From an uncultured Bacteroidota bacterium (GTDB lineage: Bacteria; Bacteroidota; Bacteroidia; Chitinophagales; Chitinophagaceae), in NCBI GenBank assembly GCA_903824665.1, contig CAIJXT010000006.1, forward strand, positions 62,001-126,000: a stretch of 64,000 bases of DNA, given 5' to 3'. Positions within the stretch are counted from its first letter, which is position 1. Every line of letters begins with the position of its first letter. The translations under genes and the position numbers were made by a program. The notes beneath the pieces are model-generated. The model was not told the origin of the DNA. It saw nothing but the letters and a program-made list of their open reading frames with translations, and made no database searches. Positions 37,562 to 46,075 of the stretch are shown here, one piece after another.

Positions 37562-38187
37562 TCTTAAAATACTTTGGCGATTTTACGGAGAAGCAACTGG
37601 AGCAGTTTGCAATGCTGGAAGGTCTGTACAAAGACTGGAACGAAAAAATCAATGTGATCTCGAGAAAGGACATTGATTCGCTGTACGAAAAGCATGTGCT
37701 GCACTCGCTGGCACTGGCAGCACTCTGCCCGTTTGATAAGGGCGCGCAGGTAGTAGATATTGGTACCGGCGGCGGTTTCCCGGGTATACCGCTGGCTATA
37801 TTCTTTCCTGAAGTACAGTTTTTGCTGACAGACAGCATTGGAAAGAAAATAAAAGTAGTGCAGGCTGTGGCTGAAGCCATAGGTTTGGAAAACGTAACGG
37901 CTATTCACAGCCGGGTGGAAGAGATAAAAGGCAGGACATTTGACTATGCGGTATCGCGGGCGGTAGCACCACTCAGCGACCTGTGGCGATGGGTAAACCC
38001 AATGATACGCAGGGGACAAAAAAGCGACGAACTACCCAACGGACTGATATGCCTGAAGGGCGGCGATCTGAAGAATGAAATTAATGATACAGGACTGAAA
38101 AGAATAATACAGGCATGGAAAGTACACGATATATTCCCGGAACCATCGTTTGAAGAAAAATACGTGGTATATGTGCCCAAACTGTAA
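37552..38187 (+). CDS. rsmG: RsmG, 16S rRNA m7G527 methyltransferase
   Basis: A 211-residue SAM-dependent methyltransferase that makes N7-methylguanosine at position 527 of 16S rRNA. Visible motifs are LYKDWNEKINVISRKD, VLHSLALA, the SAM loop VVDIGTGGGFPGIPLAIFFP and AVSRAVAPL. The conserved N-terminus (ILKYFGDFTEKQLEQF) requires translation from TTG 37552, inside the end of the glycosyltransferase gene (10-nt overlap); starting at a later ATG would cut it off. Loss-of-function rsmG alleles give low-level streptomycin resistance in other bacteria. Confidence 0.95.
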   Translation: MEVILKYFGDFTEKQLEQFAMLEGLYKDWNEKINVISRKDIDSLYEKHVLHSLALAALCPFDKGAQVVDIGTGGGFPGIPLAIFFPEVQFLLTDSIGKKIKVVQAVAEAIGLENVTAIHSRVEEIKGRTFDYAVSRAVAPLSDLWRWVNPMIRRGQKSDELPNGLICLKGGDLKNEINDTGLKRIIQAWKVHDIFPEPSFEEKYVVYVPKL

Positions 38188-38195
38188 CATTTCCT

Positions 38196-38203
38196 TACTT
38201 TTG
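38196..38203 (+). promoter_or_regulatory. -7 box of the yebC-family gene
   Basis: TACTTTTG, exact TAnnTTTG, 31 nt before ATG 38235. Confidence 0.6.
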
Positions 38204-38234
38204 CGCCCTGATTTCAATACATTAGCATAATACT

Positions 38235-38945
38235 ATGGGTAGGATATTTGAAGTACGTAAATCGACAATGTTCGCGCGGTACGACCGCATGGCAAAGCAG
38301 TTCAGCCGCATAGGCAAGGAAATCGCAATAGCTGTAAAAAAGGGTGGTGCAGATGCAGATAACAACCCTATGCTGCGCCGTGTGATGCAGAATGCCAAGG
38401 GCTTGAATATGCCCAAGGACAGGATAGAAGCTGCTATCAAAAACGCGCTGGGCAAGGACACCAGCAACTACGACGAGGTGCTTTATGAAGGCTATGCTCC
38501 ACATGGTGTAGCTGTACTGGTGGTAACTGCAACGGATAATACCACACGCACTGTAGCCAACGTAAGATCTCACTTCAACAAGGGTGGCGGCACACTGGGC
38601 AACAGCGGATCAGTGGGCTTCCTCTTCAAGCATCTGGGTGTTTTCAAACTGAAATCAGAAGGGCTGAACATGGAAGACCTGGAACTGGAACTGATCGACT
38701 ATGGACTGGAAGAAGTTGGCGAAGACAGCGAAGGCAACATCATAGTGCGTTGCGGATTTACAGATTTCGGCAACATGCAGAAAGCACTGGAAGAAAAAGG
38801 GATCACACCTATTTCATCTGAATTGGAATGGATTCCGCTCAATACTATTACAGTAACAGAAGAGCAGTCTGAGGACGTTTTCAAGCTCATAGAGCGTGTA
38901 GAACAAGACGATGATGTGCAACTTGTGTTTCACAACATGGCATAG
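38235..38945 (+). CDS. YebC/PmpR-family transcription or translation factor
   Basis: A 236-residue cytoplasmic protein of the YebC/PmpR family, reported both as a DNA-binding regulator and, more recently, as a factor helping ribosomes through proline-rich stretches. The start MGRIFEVRKSTMFARYDRMA is the Bacteroidota variant of the usual MAGHSKW opening. Then follow FSRIGKEIAIAVKKGGAD, LNMPKDRIEAAIKNA, YEGYAPHGVAVLV and NKGGGTLGNSGSVGFLF. It has its own promoter at 38196 and a terminator at 38975. Complete length. Confidence 0.95.
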   Translation: MGRIFEVRKSTMFARYDRMAKQFSRIGKEIAIAVKKGGADADNNPMLRRVMQNAKGLNMPKDRIEAAIKNALGKDTSNYDEVLYEGYAPHGVAVLVVTATDNTTRTVANVRSHFNKGGGTLGNSGSVGFLFKHLGVFKLKSEGLNMEDLELELIDYGLEEVGEDSEGNIIVRCGFTDFGNMQKALEEKGITPISSELEWIPLNTITVTEEQSEDVFKLIERVEQDDDVQLVFHNMA

Positions 38946-38974
38946 GAACGATATTCACGTTAAAATACTTTTCC

Positions 38975-39005
38975 AAAATCGCAGTTGCTATGCAGCTGCG
39001 ATTTT
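38975..39005 (+). terminator. Terminator of the yebC-family gene
   Basis: AAAATCGCAG (38975-38984) pairs with CTGCGATTTT (38996-39005), followed by a T-rich stretch. Confidence 0.85.
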
Positions 39006-39137
39006 CTTTTCGAAACAAGTCGGTGGTTATACGCCAATGTTTGCCACTACCAGACCACTGATAACACCTGAACGCTTATACATTTTAACATTTTGCTATT
39101 AGTACAATAATTACTTTCGTAATGTCACACACACATT

Positions 39138-39758
39138 ATGAAGCAAATCCTTTGTTGCGCAATAGCAGCTATCGCAATCAGCTCCACAGCACAGGCGCAG
39201 GAGCCCAACAGCATATTTGTATCCGGCAGCGGGCAGTACATCAACCACTACGGGCAATACCAGATCAACGCTGATATCGGGTATCAGTTCTGCAACAAAT
39301 GGACGGTGGGTGGCTCTGTAAGCAAGGGCGACTACGGTGGTACTGGCACTTTTACCAATTTTTCTGTAGGCGGATTTACCAGGTTTACCGATTATATAGC
39401 ACACAGCAAACGATTCTTCTGGTATGCACAAGCGGGTGCCGGCTTTGCAGGTAGTGTATATGAACAAAGCACATTACAGAGCTACGAAAAGAGTACATTC
39501 GACGGCATGTACGTTTCTTTATCTCCGGGAATAGGGATAAAGCTTGGGCGAGGATTTGCCATGAACTTTTCGCCCGGTAGTGTACAATACAGAACAGGCG
39601 ACTACAAAACGATGACCAGTACTACAAAACTGAGCACAATTGATGCCGGCTTTGGGGTACGGCCTACCTTCGGTCTTACGAAAAACTTCAGGCTACGGCA
39701 TGTACACCATGCCGACGCCCCTGCTCAGCCATCAATGGCGCCAGAGACAGCTAAGTAA
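39138..39758 (+). CDS. Outer membrane beta-barrel protein
   Basis: A 206-residue exported protein with signal peptide MKQILCCAIAAIAISSTAQAQ. Alternating hydrophobic/aromatic strands are typical of an eight-stranded outer-membrane barrel (SGSGQYINHYGQYQINADIGY, VSLSPGIGIKLGRGFAMNFS). The extreme C-terminus is a polar Pro/Ala-rich tail rather than a closing aromatic residue. A near-consensus -7 box TACTTTCG lies at 39113-39120. It converges on the DUF885 gene with a 2-nt gap. Function unknown; small porin-like or OmpX/W-like roles are only guesses. Confidence 0.75.
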   Translation: MKQILCCAIAAIAISSTAQAQEPNSIFVSGSGQYINHYGQYQINADIGYQFCNKWTVGGSVSKGDYGGTGTFTNFSVGGFTRFTDYIAHSKRFFWYAQAGAGFAGSVYEQSTLQSYEKSTFDGMYVSLSPGIGIKLGRGFAMNFSPGSVQYRTGDYKTMTSTTKLSTIDAGFGVRPTFGLTKNFRLRHVHHADAPAQPSMAPETAK

Positions 39759-39760
39759 AA

Positions 39761-41530
39761 CTACTTCTTGCTCCATACCTGCAACTTGTCTCGCAGCATG
39801 CTCAGTGGTACACAGCCATCTTTCAGCACCTCGTCGTGAAAGGAGGAGATAATGAATTTTTCGCCCATCAGCTCCTGATATTTCAGGCGTTCGGCACTGA
39901 TGGCCAATTGCCCGATTTTGTATGACAGTGCCTGACCGGGTATTGCCATGTAACGTTCTATTTCCGCTGTTGCTTCTGCTTCACTCACCAATTCGTGTGC
40001 CATCATGTACTTTATTGCATCTTCACGGGTCATATTCTTGCTATGCAAACCAATATCGACCACCAGCCGAATGGCGCGGTGTATGCCGTCGCTGAGGTGC
40101 CCGAAGTACTGATAGGGATCGTTGTACAAGCCCAGGTCTCTACCCAGCGTTTCGCAATAATGAGCCCACCCTTCGCCATAGGCGCCATACCATAAAAAGC
40201 GCCTGAAGGCAGGCAGATTTTTGTTCTCCTGCTGCAGCGATATCTGGTAATGATGGCCGGGTATTGCCTCATGCAGAAACAATGTTGCCATCGCCACACA
40301 GTTGTACTTTTTGGGGTCTGTGATGGGTACATAAAAGATTCCGGGACGCGTACCATCTTCAGAACCCTGATTGTACTCGGCGCTGGCTGATGCCGCACGG
40401 AATGCCTCTGTCTGCCTGATGGTGAACTGCGTTTTCGGCACATTGGCAAACAAGTTTTTAAGCAACGGATCCTCCGCCTTCTTGATGTTCCAGAAACTGT
40501 CGATTACCTGTTTGGGATCTGTAAATGGGAAGAACTTAGGATCATCGCTTATGAACCGGAAGAAGCCCTGCAATGTGCCGGTATACCCTACCTGCTGCTT
40601 TACCCTATTCATTTCGGCTTCCATTCGCTCTACCTCGCGCACTCCCGTAATGTAAATGCTGTCTGGATGCATGGAGGTAGTGGTCCAGTAACGAATGCAA
40701 TAGTTGTAGTAGTCTGCACCGCCGGGCAGTGCACTGATGCCGCTTGTGTTCCGCGCTTTGGGCAGATACTCCTGCCCAAAAAAGCTGTGCAGTCGGGTGT
40801 AGGTAGGGTTGACAATACTATCAATTGCATTTTTGTATGCGCTGGTCAATCGCTCCCTGTCTGCAGCAGAGAACGATTCAGGGAAGGAGCGCACCGGACC
40901 GTAAAAAATGCTGGCGGTATCGTTTGCCACAACAACAGCTTTTAGTTGCGGTAATATCTTAATGACCAGGCTCTGTGGTAGCACCCACCCCGTGGCTTTA
41001 CCCTTGCGCATATTCGCAATGGCAGTATCTGCCCATGCTGGGAATACCGAAAGGCGCTTCAACCAATTGTCGTAGTCTGCAACTGTTTTGAAAGGCTGAT
41101 TGCCCGCACCAGAACCGAGTTGTGGCAGATCGAGTGTAAATGACCAAAACTGTGAGATGGGCATCAGATGGGTGGGATAACGAAGACCTTCTATGGCCAT
41201 CTCCATCTCGTACCTGAACAGATTTGCACTCATGCGGTCATCGGCTGAAAACCCGGTAGTATCGAGTGCGGAAAGCGCTGAAAGGTAACGCTGGTAGAAA
41301 CTGCCCAGACTATCGCGAAAACGCTGGGCAATGGTGATTGTAAGCCTGTCATTGTATCGGTTGTCGCCATAGCCGGTAGCCTCTACCGGAAACAGCTGAA
41401 GCCTTTCTTCCCAGTATTTATCCAGCAGTGAGTGGAGCATTTTACCATTCTCTCCGGTTTGTTTTGGTTTAGGGTCGCTGCAAGCGCCCATCAGAAAAGC
41501 AAGGCTTAACCCAACCAGTAGTTTTTTCAT
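39761..41530 (-). CDS. DUF885-family lipoprotein, putative metallopeptidase
   Basis: About 589 residues from ATG 41530, where MKKLLVGLSLAFLMGACSD gives a clean lipoprotein signal. The frame is open 39 codons further upstream, without conserved content. The rest is the DUF885 helical fold: VEATGYGDNRYNDRL, then FLHEAIPGHHYQISLQQE with a HExxxGHH arrangement that resembles a zinc-peptidase site, and EGWAHYCETLG. DUF885 proteins are annotated as uncharacterised or peptidase-like (M32-like helical metalloproteases). Probably an outer- or inner-membrane lipoprotein facing the periplasm. A near -7 box is visible at 41549-41556. Catalysis inferred from motif only. Confidence 0.85.
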   Translation of the reverse strand: MKKLLVGLSLAFLMGACSDPKPKQTGENGKMLHSLLDKYWEERLQLFPVEATGYGDNRYNDRLTITIAQRFRDSLGSFYQRYLSALSALDTTGFSADDRMSANLFRYEMEMAIEGLRYPTHLMPISQFWSFTLDLPQLGSGAGNQPFKTVADYDNWLKRLSVFPAWADTAIANMRKGKATGWVLPQSLVIKILPQLKAVVVANDTASIFYGPVRSFPESFSAADRERLTSAYKNAIDSIVNPTYTRLHSFFGQEYLPKARNTSGISALPGGADYYNYCIRYWTTTSMHPDSIYITGVREVERMEAEMNRVKQQVGYTGTLQGFFRFISDDPKFFPFTDPKQVIDSFWNIKKAEDPLLKNLFANVPKTQFTIRQTEAFRAASASAEYNQGSEDGTRPGIFYVPITDPKKYNCVAMATLFLHEAIPGHHYQISLQQENKNLPAFRRFLWYGAYGEGWAHYCETLGRDLGLYNDPYQYFGHLSDGIHRAIRLVVDIGLHSKNMTREDAIKYMMAHELVSEAEATAEIERYMAIPGQALSYKIGQLAISAERLKYQELMGEKFIISSFHDEVLKDGCVPLSMLRDKLQVWSKK

Positions 41531-41746
41531 ACGGCTTGTTTGTGTAAATAAAGGTAATTGTTTGCAAACGACATTCACCTTGTAGGGGTGAAAAACGATC
41601 AATAGCAAAAAGCGGGCAATAGCGGATTGGGAATATCTTAACACCACCGGGAGATGTGAAGGGACAATCTGGCATATTTGTTGATTCAGTCAATACAATA
41701 TTTATCAAACTTATTTATTAATCTTGCACACAAAATCATCAATTTT

Positions 41747-42694
41747 ATGAGGAACATCTTTTCGATAATCATGGTGGCAATTCTTGCACCTGCATTGTCT
41801 TTTGCGCAAAGAGGCCAGGGCGGCTACCCGCAATACCGGTATGATAATATGCAGTACGACAACAGCGTATTGTCTATATTCTCAGAAAACGGCGAACCTT
41901 TTTATCTTATACTCAACGGTATGAAACAAAACATGGTGCCGCAAACCAAGATCAGGGTAGAATCGCTGCCAAAGTACCAGAATGACGTACAGATCATATT
42001 TGCCGATAACAGAACACAACCACTGCGTAAGATGGTAAATATTGCAGACCCTATAGATGGCAAAGCAGTAAACCTGACACTTCGTATTTCCCGCGGCAGG
42101 GGTGGTATGCCAAGGCTGAGATTTCACCGCATGACAGAGTGTGACCGTAACTACCATGGCCCGCGCGATGAGTTTGTTATGTATTATGGCAAGCCACAAC
42201 AGCTGAACACAGTGACCGAAACCAGCTACATGGATCCTATAACTGGCCAATGGATAACAGAAACAACCACCACAACCACTACAGACAACAATACCGGCTA
42301 CTACAATAACGACACGAGGTACAATAATAACAACAACGATACGAGGTACAATAATAACAACACGTACACGCCGCCACCGCCCGCACAACCCGTAGGCCCA
42401 ATGGAAATGGATATGCGCACATTCAACGACGCCAAGCAGAGCATTTCGGGCGCATCGTTTGAAGACACTAAGTTGTCTACTGCCAAAACGATTTTTGGTA
42501 CCAACTACATGACTACAGACCAGGTTATGGAAGTCTGCAACCTGTTTTCATTTGAGAACACGAAAGTGACCTTTGCGAAATTTGCCTATAGCCGCACTGT
42601 AGATCCGCAAAATTATTTCAAGGTTGCATCTGTATTCAGTTTCGATGCCAATAAGCGTGCATTGAACGACTTTATTACAAGAGGCGGAAGATAG
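41747..42694 (+). CDS. Exported DUF4476 protein, copy 2
   Basis: A 315-residue protein from ATG 41747 with signal peptide MRNIFSIIMVAILAPALSFAQ. It has the same layout as the protein at 32800: a beta-rich domain (about 45-125, LSIFSENGEPFYLILNG), a Thr/Asn-rich linker with a DTRYNNNN tandem repeat, a Pro patch, then the C-terminal DUF4476 domain (DAKQSISGASFEDTKLSTA ... SFENTKVTFAKFAYSRTVD). The linker DNA contains a 27-bp tandem duplication. A near-consensus -7 box TAATCTTG lies at 41719-41726. Role unknown. The duplicated architecture about 9 kb apart suggests paralogs. Confidence 0.87.
   Translation: MRNIFSIIMVAILAPALSFAQRGQGGYPQYRYDNMQYDNSVLSIFSENGEPFYLILNGMKQNMVPQTKIRVESLPKYQNDVQIIFADNRTQPLRKMVNIADPIDGKAVNLTLRISRGRGGMPRLRFHRMTECDRNYHGPRDEFVMYYGKPQQLNTVTETSYMDPITGQWITETTTTTTTDNNTGYYNNDTRYNNNNNDTRYNNNNTYTPPPPAQPVGPMEMDMRTFNDAKQSISGASFEDTKLSTAKTIFGTNYMTTDQVMEVCNLFSFENTKVTFAKFAYSRTVDPQNYFKVASVFSFDANKRALNDFITRGGR
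42314..42361 (+). repeat. 27-bp tandem duplication in a DUF4476 linker
   Basis: A 21-nt identical block starts at 42314 and again at 42341 (period 27), within AAT/AAC-rich sequence encoding DTRYNNNN. In-frame, so copy changes would only alter linker length. Confidence 0.85.
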
Positions 42695-42719
42695 TCCACA
42701 ACAAACCAAAAAAACTGAG

Positions 42720-42769
42720 CGAAAAGCCGGTTGCATACCGATTACAAACGGTAGGCAAACGGCTTTTCG
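42720..42769 (+). terminator. Long hairpin terminator after the DUF4476 gene
   Basis: CGAAAAGCCG (42720-42729) pairs with CGGCTTTTCG (42760-42769). The inner arms TTGC/GCAA and TACCG/CGGTA also pair, around an A-rich loop. TTTT follows. Confidence 0.85.
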
Positions 42770-42916
42770 GTTTTGGGGAATTGAAATTGGTAAGTCGCCA
42801 TTTCAACATTTGTCGTCAAAAATTAACCCCCAGTTATTATAAAATTTTTTCTTAAGAAAATGCGGCTTTTCCGGCGAATATTGAATAACTTGCAATAGCA
42901 TAAAAACCAAAAAGGT

Positions 42917-43354
42917 ATGAAAAAGTTTTTCGTTGCACTCGCATTCAGCAGCATCGCATCAATAGCCGGCGCACAGCAATCTTTAGAAGCTGTACGTAAT
43001 CAGGTGCATGATGCCAACCACAACATTAAAGGCTATATCAACCGCGATGGTTCTGTACAGGACCAAAGTAAGCGTACGCTATGCAGCTTTCAGCAAAATG
43101 GTACTATTGTAGATGCTAAAGCAAATCCTATCGGTTACATCATCAATGAAACCGAATTACAGGACAAAAACCACAAGACTGTTGCCTACATAACCAGAGA
43201 AGGCAATATAGAAAATGAAAAACACGAGCGTATCGGACACATAGACAACTCTGGTAGCGGTCCGGTAACTGACCACAGAAATACCACTATCGGTTATATC
43301 ACCAAGATAGAGCCAATGTGGGCTGCAGCCTATTTTTTCCTGCTCAAATACTGA
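42917..43354 (+). CDS. Small exported repeat protein, probable 5-fold beta-flower type
   Basis: A 145-residue protein with signal peptide MKKFFVALAFSSIASIAGAQ. The mature part is built from about five short repeats of 20-25 residues with the pattern (V/I)-x-D-x-x-x-x-x-I-G-Y-I: VHDANHNIKGYI, VDAKANPIGYI, LQDKNHKTVAYI, IENEKHERIGHI and VTDHRNTTIGYI. This periodicity matches the Bacteroidota family that I recall as 5-fold beta-flower proteins; the name is from memory. It ends with a hydrophobic WAAAYFFLLKY. A near -7 box TAACTTGC lies at 42886-42893. Function unknown. Confidence 0.75.
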   Translation: MKKFFVALAFSSIASIAGAQQSLEAVRNQVHDANHNIKGYINRDGSVQDQSKRTLCSFQQNGTIVDAKANPIGYIINETELQDKNHKTVAYITREGNIENEKHERIGHIDNSGSGPVTDHRNTTIGYITKIEPMWAAAYFFLLKY

Positions 43355-43394
43355 TCAGGATCGTAAAATCTCCGGTACACTTTTTAGAATTCTG

Positions 43395-43423
43395 ATAGCC
43401 TGCAGCAATTGCAGGCTATTTTG
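43395..43423 (+). terminator. Terminator overlapping the gldA stop codon
   Basis: ATAGCCTGCA (43395-43404) pairs perfectly with TGCAGGCTAT (43410-43419), with TTTT on the plus strand. It serves the upstream plus gene; its right arm includes the gldA stop codon (43416-43418). Confidence 0.85.
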
Positions 43424-44324
43424 TTAATGTGCGGAACACATCTTCAAGCGTTTCTGTTTCAGCCTGCATGGCACTGATACTGATGTTTTTATCGAGCGCC
43501 CATTGCATCACCTCTCTGCGCATACTATCCGGATCAGCGGTCACCAGTTTCCATTTATTGTCACCCAGGTGCTCCGCACGTTTTGCGTTTTTCATTGCTG
43601 AAAAAGCAGCCTGATCTACCGATTGACCAATTGTAACAATCAGTACATCCTGCCGGGTGTTGACCTGCTGCAGATGTTGTATCGAATCGTCGGCAACGAT
43701 CTGCCCATTATTGATGATGATAACCCTACTGCACATAGCCTGCACTTCCTGCATGATGTGTGTAGACAATAGCACCGTTTTATCCGCACCTATATTTTTG
43801 ATCAGGTCACGTATTTCCACTATCTGATTGGGATCGAGCCCTGATGTAGGCTCATCCAGAATGAGCACCTCTGGATTGTGCAACATTGCCTGCGCCAGAC
43901 CTACTCTTTGTTTATACCCTTTCGACAGGGCTCCGATCTTTTTATGTGCTTCCTTACCTAGTCCTGTAAGCCCAATCATTTCTTCGATGCGCTTACCTTT
44001 TCCGGCACCCAGTTTGTGAATGCCGGCGCTGAACTCAAGATATTCGCGAACATACATTTCAAAATAGAGCGGATTGGCCTCAGGCAAGTACCCTACCCTG
44101 CGGCGTACCTCCATTGGAGAAACAGCCACATCAAAACCACAGACAGACGCGACACCGGATGTTGCCGGCAAATAGCCGGTTATCATCTTCATTGTTGTGG
44201 ATTTACCGGCACCGTTGGGTCCCAGAAAACCCGCGATCTCACCTTTCTTTATCTCGAAAGAAATGCCATTCACAGCTTTCTGTGTGTCATACAACTTGGT
44301 TAGTGACGCTACTTTAATAGACAT
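43416..44324 (-). CDS. gldA: GldA, gliding-motility ABC transporter ATPase
   Basis: A 302-residue ABC ATPase. Walker A GPNGAGKST (K41), Q-loop region GYLPEANPLYFEMYV, signature LSKGYKQRVGLAQAM, Walker B VLILDEPTSGLDP and the H-loop STHIMQEV. The ANPLY segment and overall length match GldA, which works with GldF and GldG in gliding of Flavobacterium; those partners are not in this window. Many non-gliding Bacteroidota also keep GldA homologs, so motility cannot be concluded. It ends inside the terminator of the convergent gene. The start has no exact -7 box. Confidence 0.85.
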   Translation of the reverse strand: MSIKVASLTKLYDTQKAVNGISFEIKKGEIAGFLGPNGAGKSTTMKMITGYLPATSGVASVCGFDVAVSPMEVRRRVGYLPEANPLYFEMYVREYLEFSAGIHKLGAGKGKRIEEMIGLTGLGKEAHKKIGALSKGYKQRVGLAQAMLHNPEVLILDEPTSGLDPNQIVEIRDLIKNIGADKTVLLSTHIMQEVQAMCSRVIIINNGQIVADDSIQHLQQVNTRQDVLIVTIGQSVDQAAFSAMKNAKRAEHLGDNKWKLVTADPDSMRREVMQWALDKNISISAMQAETETLEDVFRTLTK

Positions 44325-44418
44325 GGTTGGAAACAGTATCTTGATACCGGCGCTAAGGTCTTGTGCCTGCCTGAAGCAAGCATTTCCTACCTAACAAGCC
44401 TGGCAAGAAAACGGATTA

Positions 44419-44973
44419 TTACATATTGGGTACTTTGGTACCGAGAAACTCGCAGCTATACTGAAACGTGTCCAGCACATTGGTATAATTGTGCTCGTAT
44501 GTATGCAGCTTAAGGCTCTTATCGGCCTGCAGTGTAATAGTGAATACACGGAGGTAGTTAATAGATCCGCTTTTTGCACTATCGTTATTCGTTACGTTAA
44601 TAGAATAAGTACTTTCATTACTACTTACATAACCATGCAACACCTTTGGGTGAATGCTCTTGTAATACACATCAACAGAGAGCAATCCACGGTTGGCCTG
44701 CGCAACGGTAACAGTATCAATGGTATGTGCACCATTGTCACAAGTGGTGAAGCCCGCATAAGTACCCAGATATCTCTTAGTAGTTCTGGTACCACACTGT
44801 GGATCTTCATAACCCGATGGACATGTACAAGCGCCATGACCACATGCACCGCCATTAAAGCATGTAATACCGTCGCAGGAATTTTTCTCGCAGGAAGTAA
44901 GAATTACGGTGCTGATGATAGCGGAAAACAGCGAAACCGTTAAGAGTATTTGTTTCCAAAACTTCATGTTCAA
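44419..44973 (-). CDS. Lipoprotein with an EGF-like six-cysteine module
   Basis: A 184-residue lipoprotein. The lipobox is LTSC (Cys28). Immediately after the anchor is an EGF-like module with cysteines at about 33, 38, 44, 49, 51 and 60 in the spacing C-x4-C-x5-C-x4-C-x-C-x8-C, including CFNGGAC and CTCPSGYEDPQC. The remainder (65-184) is a beta-rich domain without a known motif (RYLGTYAGFTTC). Such EGF-like lipoproteins recur in Bacteroidota and are thought to be surface exposed. Alternative start at the second Met (44967). Confidence 0.82.
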   Translation of the reverse strand: MNMKFWKQILLTVSLFSAIISTVILTSCEKNSCDGITCFNGGACGHGACTCPSGYEDPQCGTRTTKRYLGTYAGFTTCDNGAHTIDTVTVAQANRGLLSVDVYYKSIHPKVLHGYVSSNESTYSINVTNNDSAKSGSINYLRVFTITLQADKSLKLHTYEHNYTNVLDTFQYSCEFLGTKVPNM

Positions 44974-45031
44974 ATATTTGAGCCTAAATTACAAAATAAA
45001 TTTGAGGAGGCAAAAAAACTGTTCGCATTTG

Positions 45032-46054
45032 TTAGCCGAATGCACTCCAGCCCTGCGAAATCAACTTGTGTTTGTTTCCGCCTTTTGTCACCAGATTTGT
45101 ACCTTCCCCCTTTACCGTCATATACCCTATTACACTGATATTATTGTTTCGGGCCACCTGCTCATAATCTTCCTGCCTGATCGTGAACAACAGTTCGTAA
45201 TCCTCACCGCCGCTTAATGCGCATGTAACAGGCGACACACCGAATTGCAAGGCAATTTCAGTAGTTTCGGCATGAATGGGTATTTTATCCTCATATACAG
45301 TACACCCTGTATCGCTGTTGCGGCACAGATGCAGCAGTTCAGAACTAAGCCCATCGCTCACATCAATCATTGAGGTGGGCATAATGTTGTTTTCCTGCAG
45401 CCATTCTGCAATGTCTCCCCTGGGCTCAGGTTTAAGAATCCTGCCTACCAGATAAGCCTGCTGCTGCAGATCTGGTTGCACCCCGGGATTCTCCAGAAAA
45501 ATCTTCTTCTCCCGTTCCAGCAACTGCAACCCGAGGTATGCTGCACCAAGATTTCCCGAAACACAAATGAGGTCTGTAGGCCGCGCACCGCTACGGGTCA
45601 CATACTTATCCGGAGCTACCTCTCCTATAGCGGTAATGCTGATGATGAAACCTGATTTGGAACTGGACGTATCGCCGCCAATAAGGTCCACATCAAATTT
45701 TTCGCAGGCTGCATAAACGCCTTCATAAAACTCCTCAAGTGCTTCCACTGAAATCCGGCTGGACAGTGCAATACTTACAGTGATATGAGTGGGAGTCGCC
45801 ATCATAGCGAAAATGTCGGAAAGGTTTACAGCCACTGCCTTGTACCCCAGATGCCTGAGCGGTGTATACATCAGGTCAAAGTGTATACCCTCTATCAGCA
45901 GATCGGTAGATATTACAGATTGCCTCCCGAACTGGTCTATCACAGCCGCGTCATCGCCTACGCCAAGCAAAGTACCGGCGTTTCTTGTTTCATTATTTTT
46001 AGTAAGATGGTCTATTAGTCCAAACTCACCAAGTGAATCGATTTCTGTTCTCAT
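45032..46054 (-). CDS. thiL: Thiamine-monophosphate kinase
   Basis: A 340-residue cytoplasmic enzyme of the PurM/ThiL ATP-binding fold that phosphorylates thiamine monophosphate to the cofactor thiamine diphosphate. Landmarks are GVGDDAAVI, STDLLIEGIHFD, KAVAVNLSDIFAMMA, DLIGGDTSSS, a SMIDVSDGLSSELLHLC segment and SGGEDYELLFTI, in the correct order and length. It begins 21 nt after the HMG-CoA lyase stop on the same strand, so the two are probably co-transcribed from the promoter at 47024. No other thiamine genes are nearby. Confidence 0.96.
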   Translation of the reverse strand: MRTEIDSLGEFGLIDHLTKNNETRNAGTLLGVGDDAAVIDQFGRQSVISTDLLIEGIHFDLMYTPLRHLGYKAVAVNLSDIFAMMATPTHITVSIALSSRISVEALEEFYEGVYAACEKFDVDLIGGDTSSSKSGFIISITAIGEVAPDKYVTRSGARPTDLICVSGNLGAAYLGLQLLEREKKIFLENPGVQPDLQQQAYLVGRILKPEPRGDIAEWLQENNIMPTSMIDVSDGLSSELLHLCRNSDTGCTVYEDKIPIHAETTEIALQFGVSPVTCALSGGEDYELLFTIRQEDYEQVARNNNISVIGYMTVKGEGTNLVTKGGNKHKLISQGWSAFG

Positions 46055-46075
46055 GCTGCTTTTTTCCTGTTCGAT

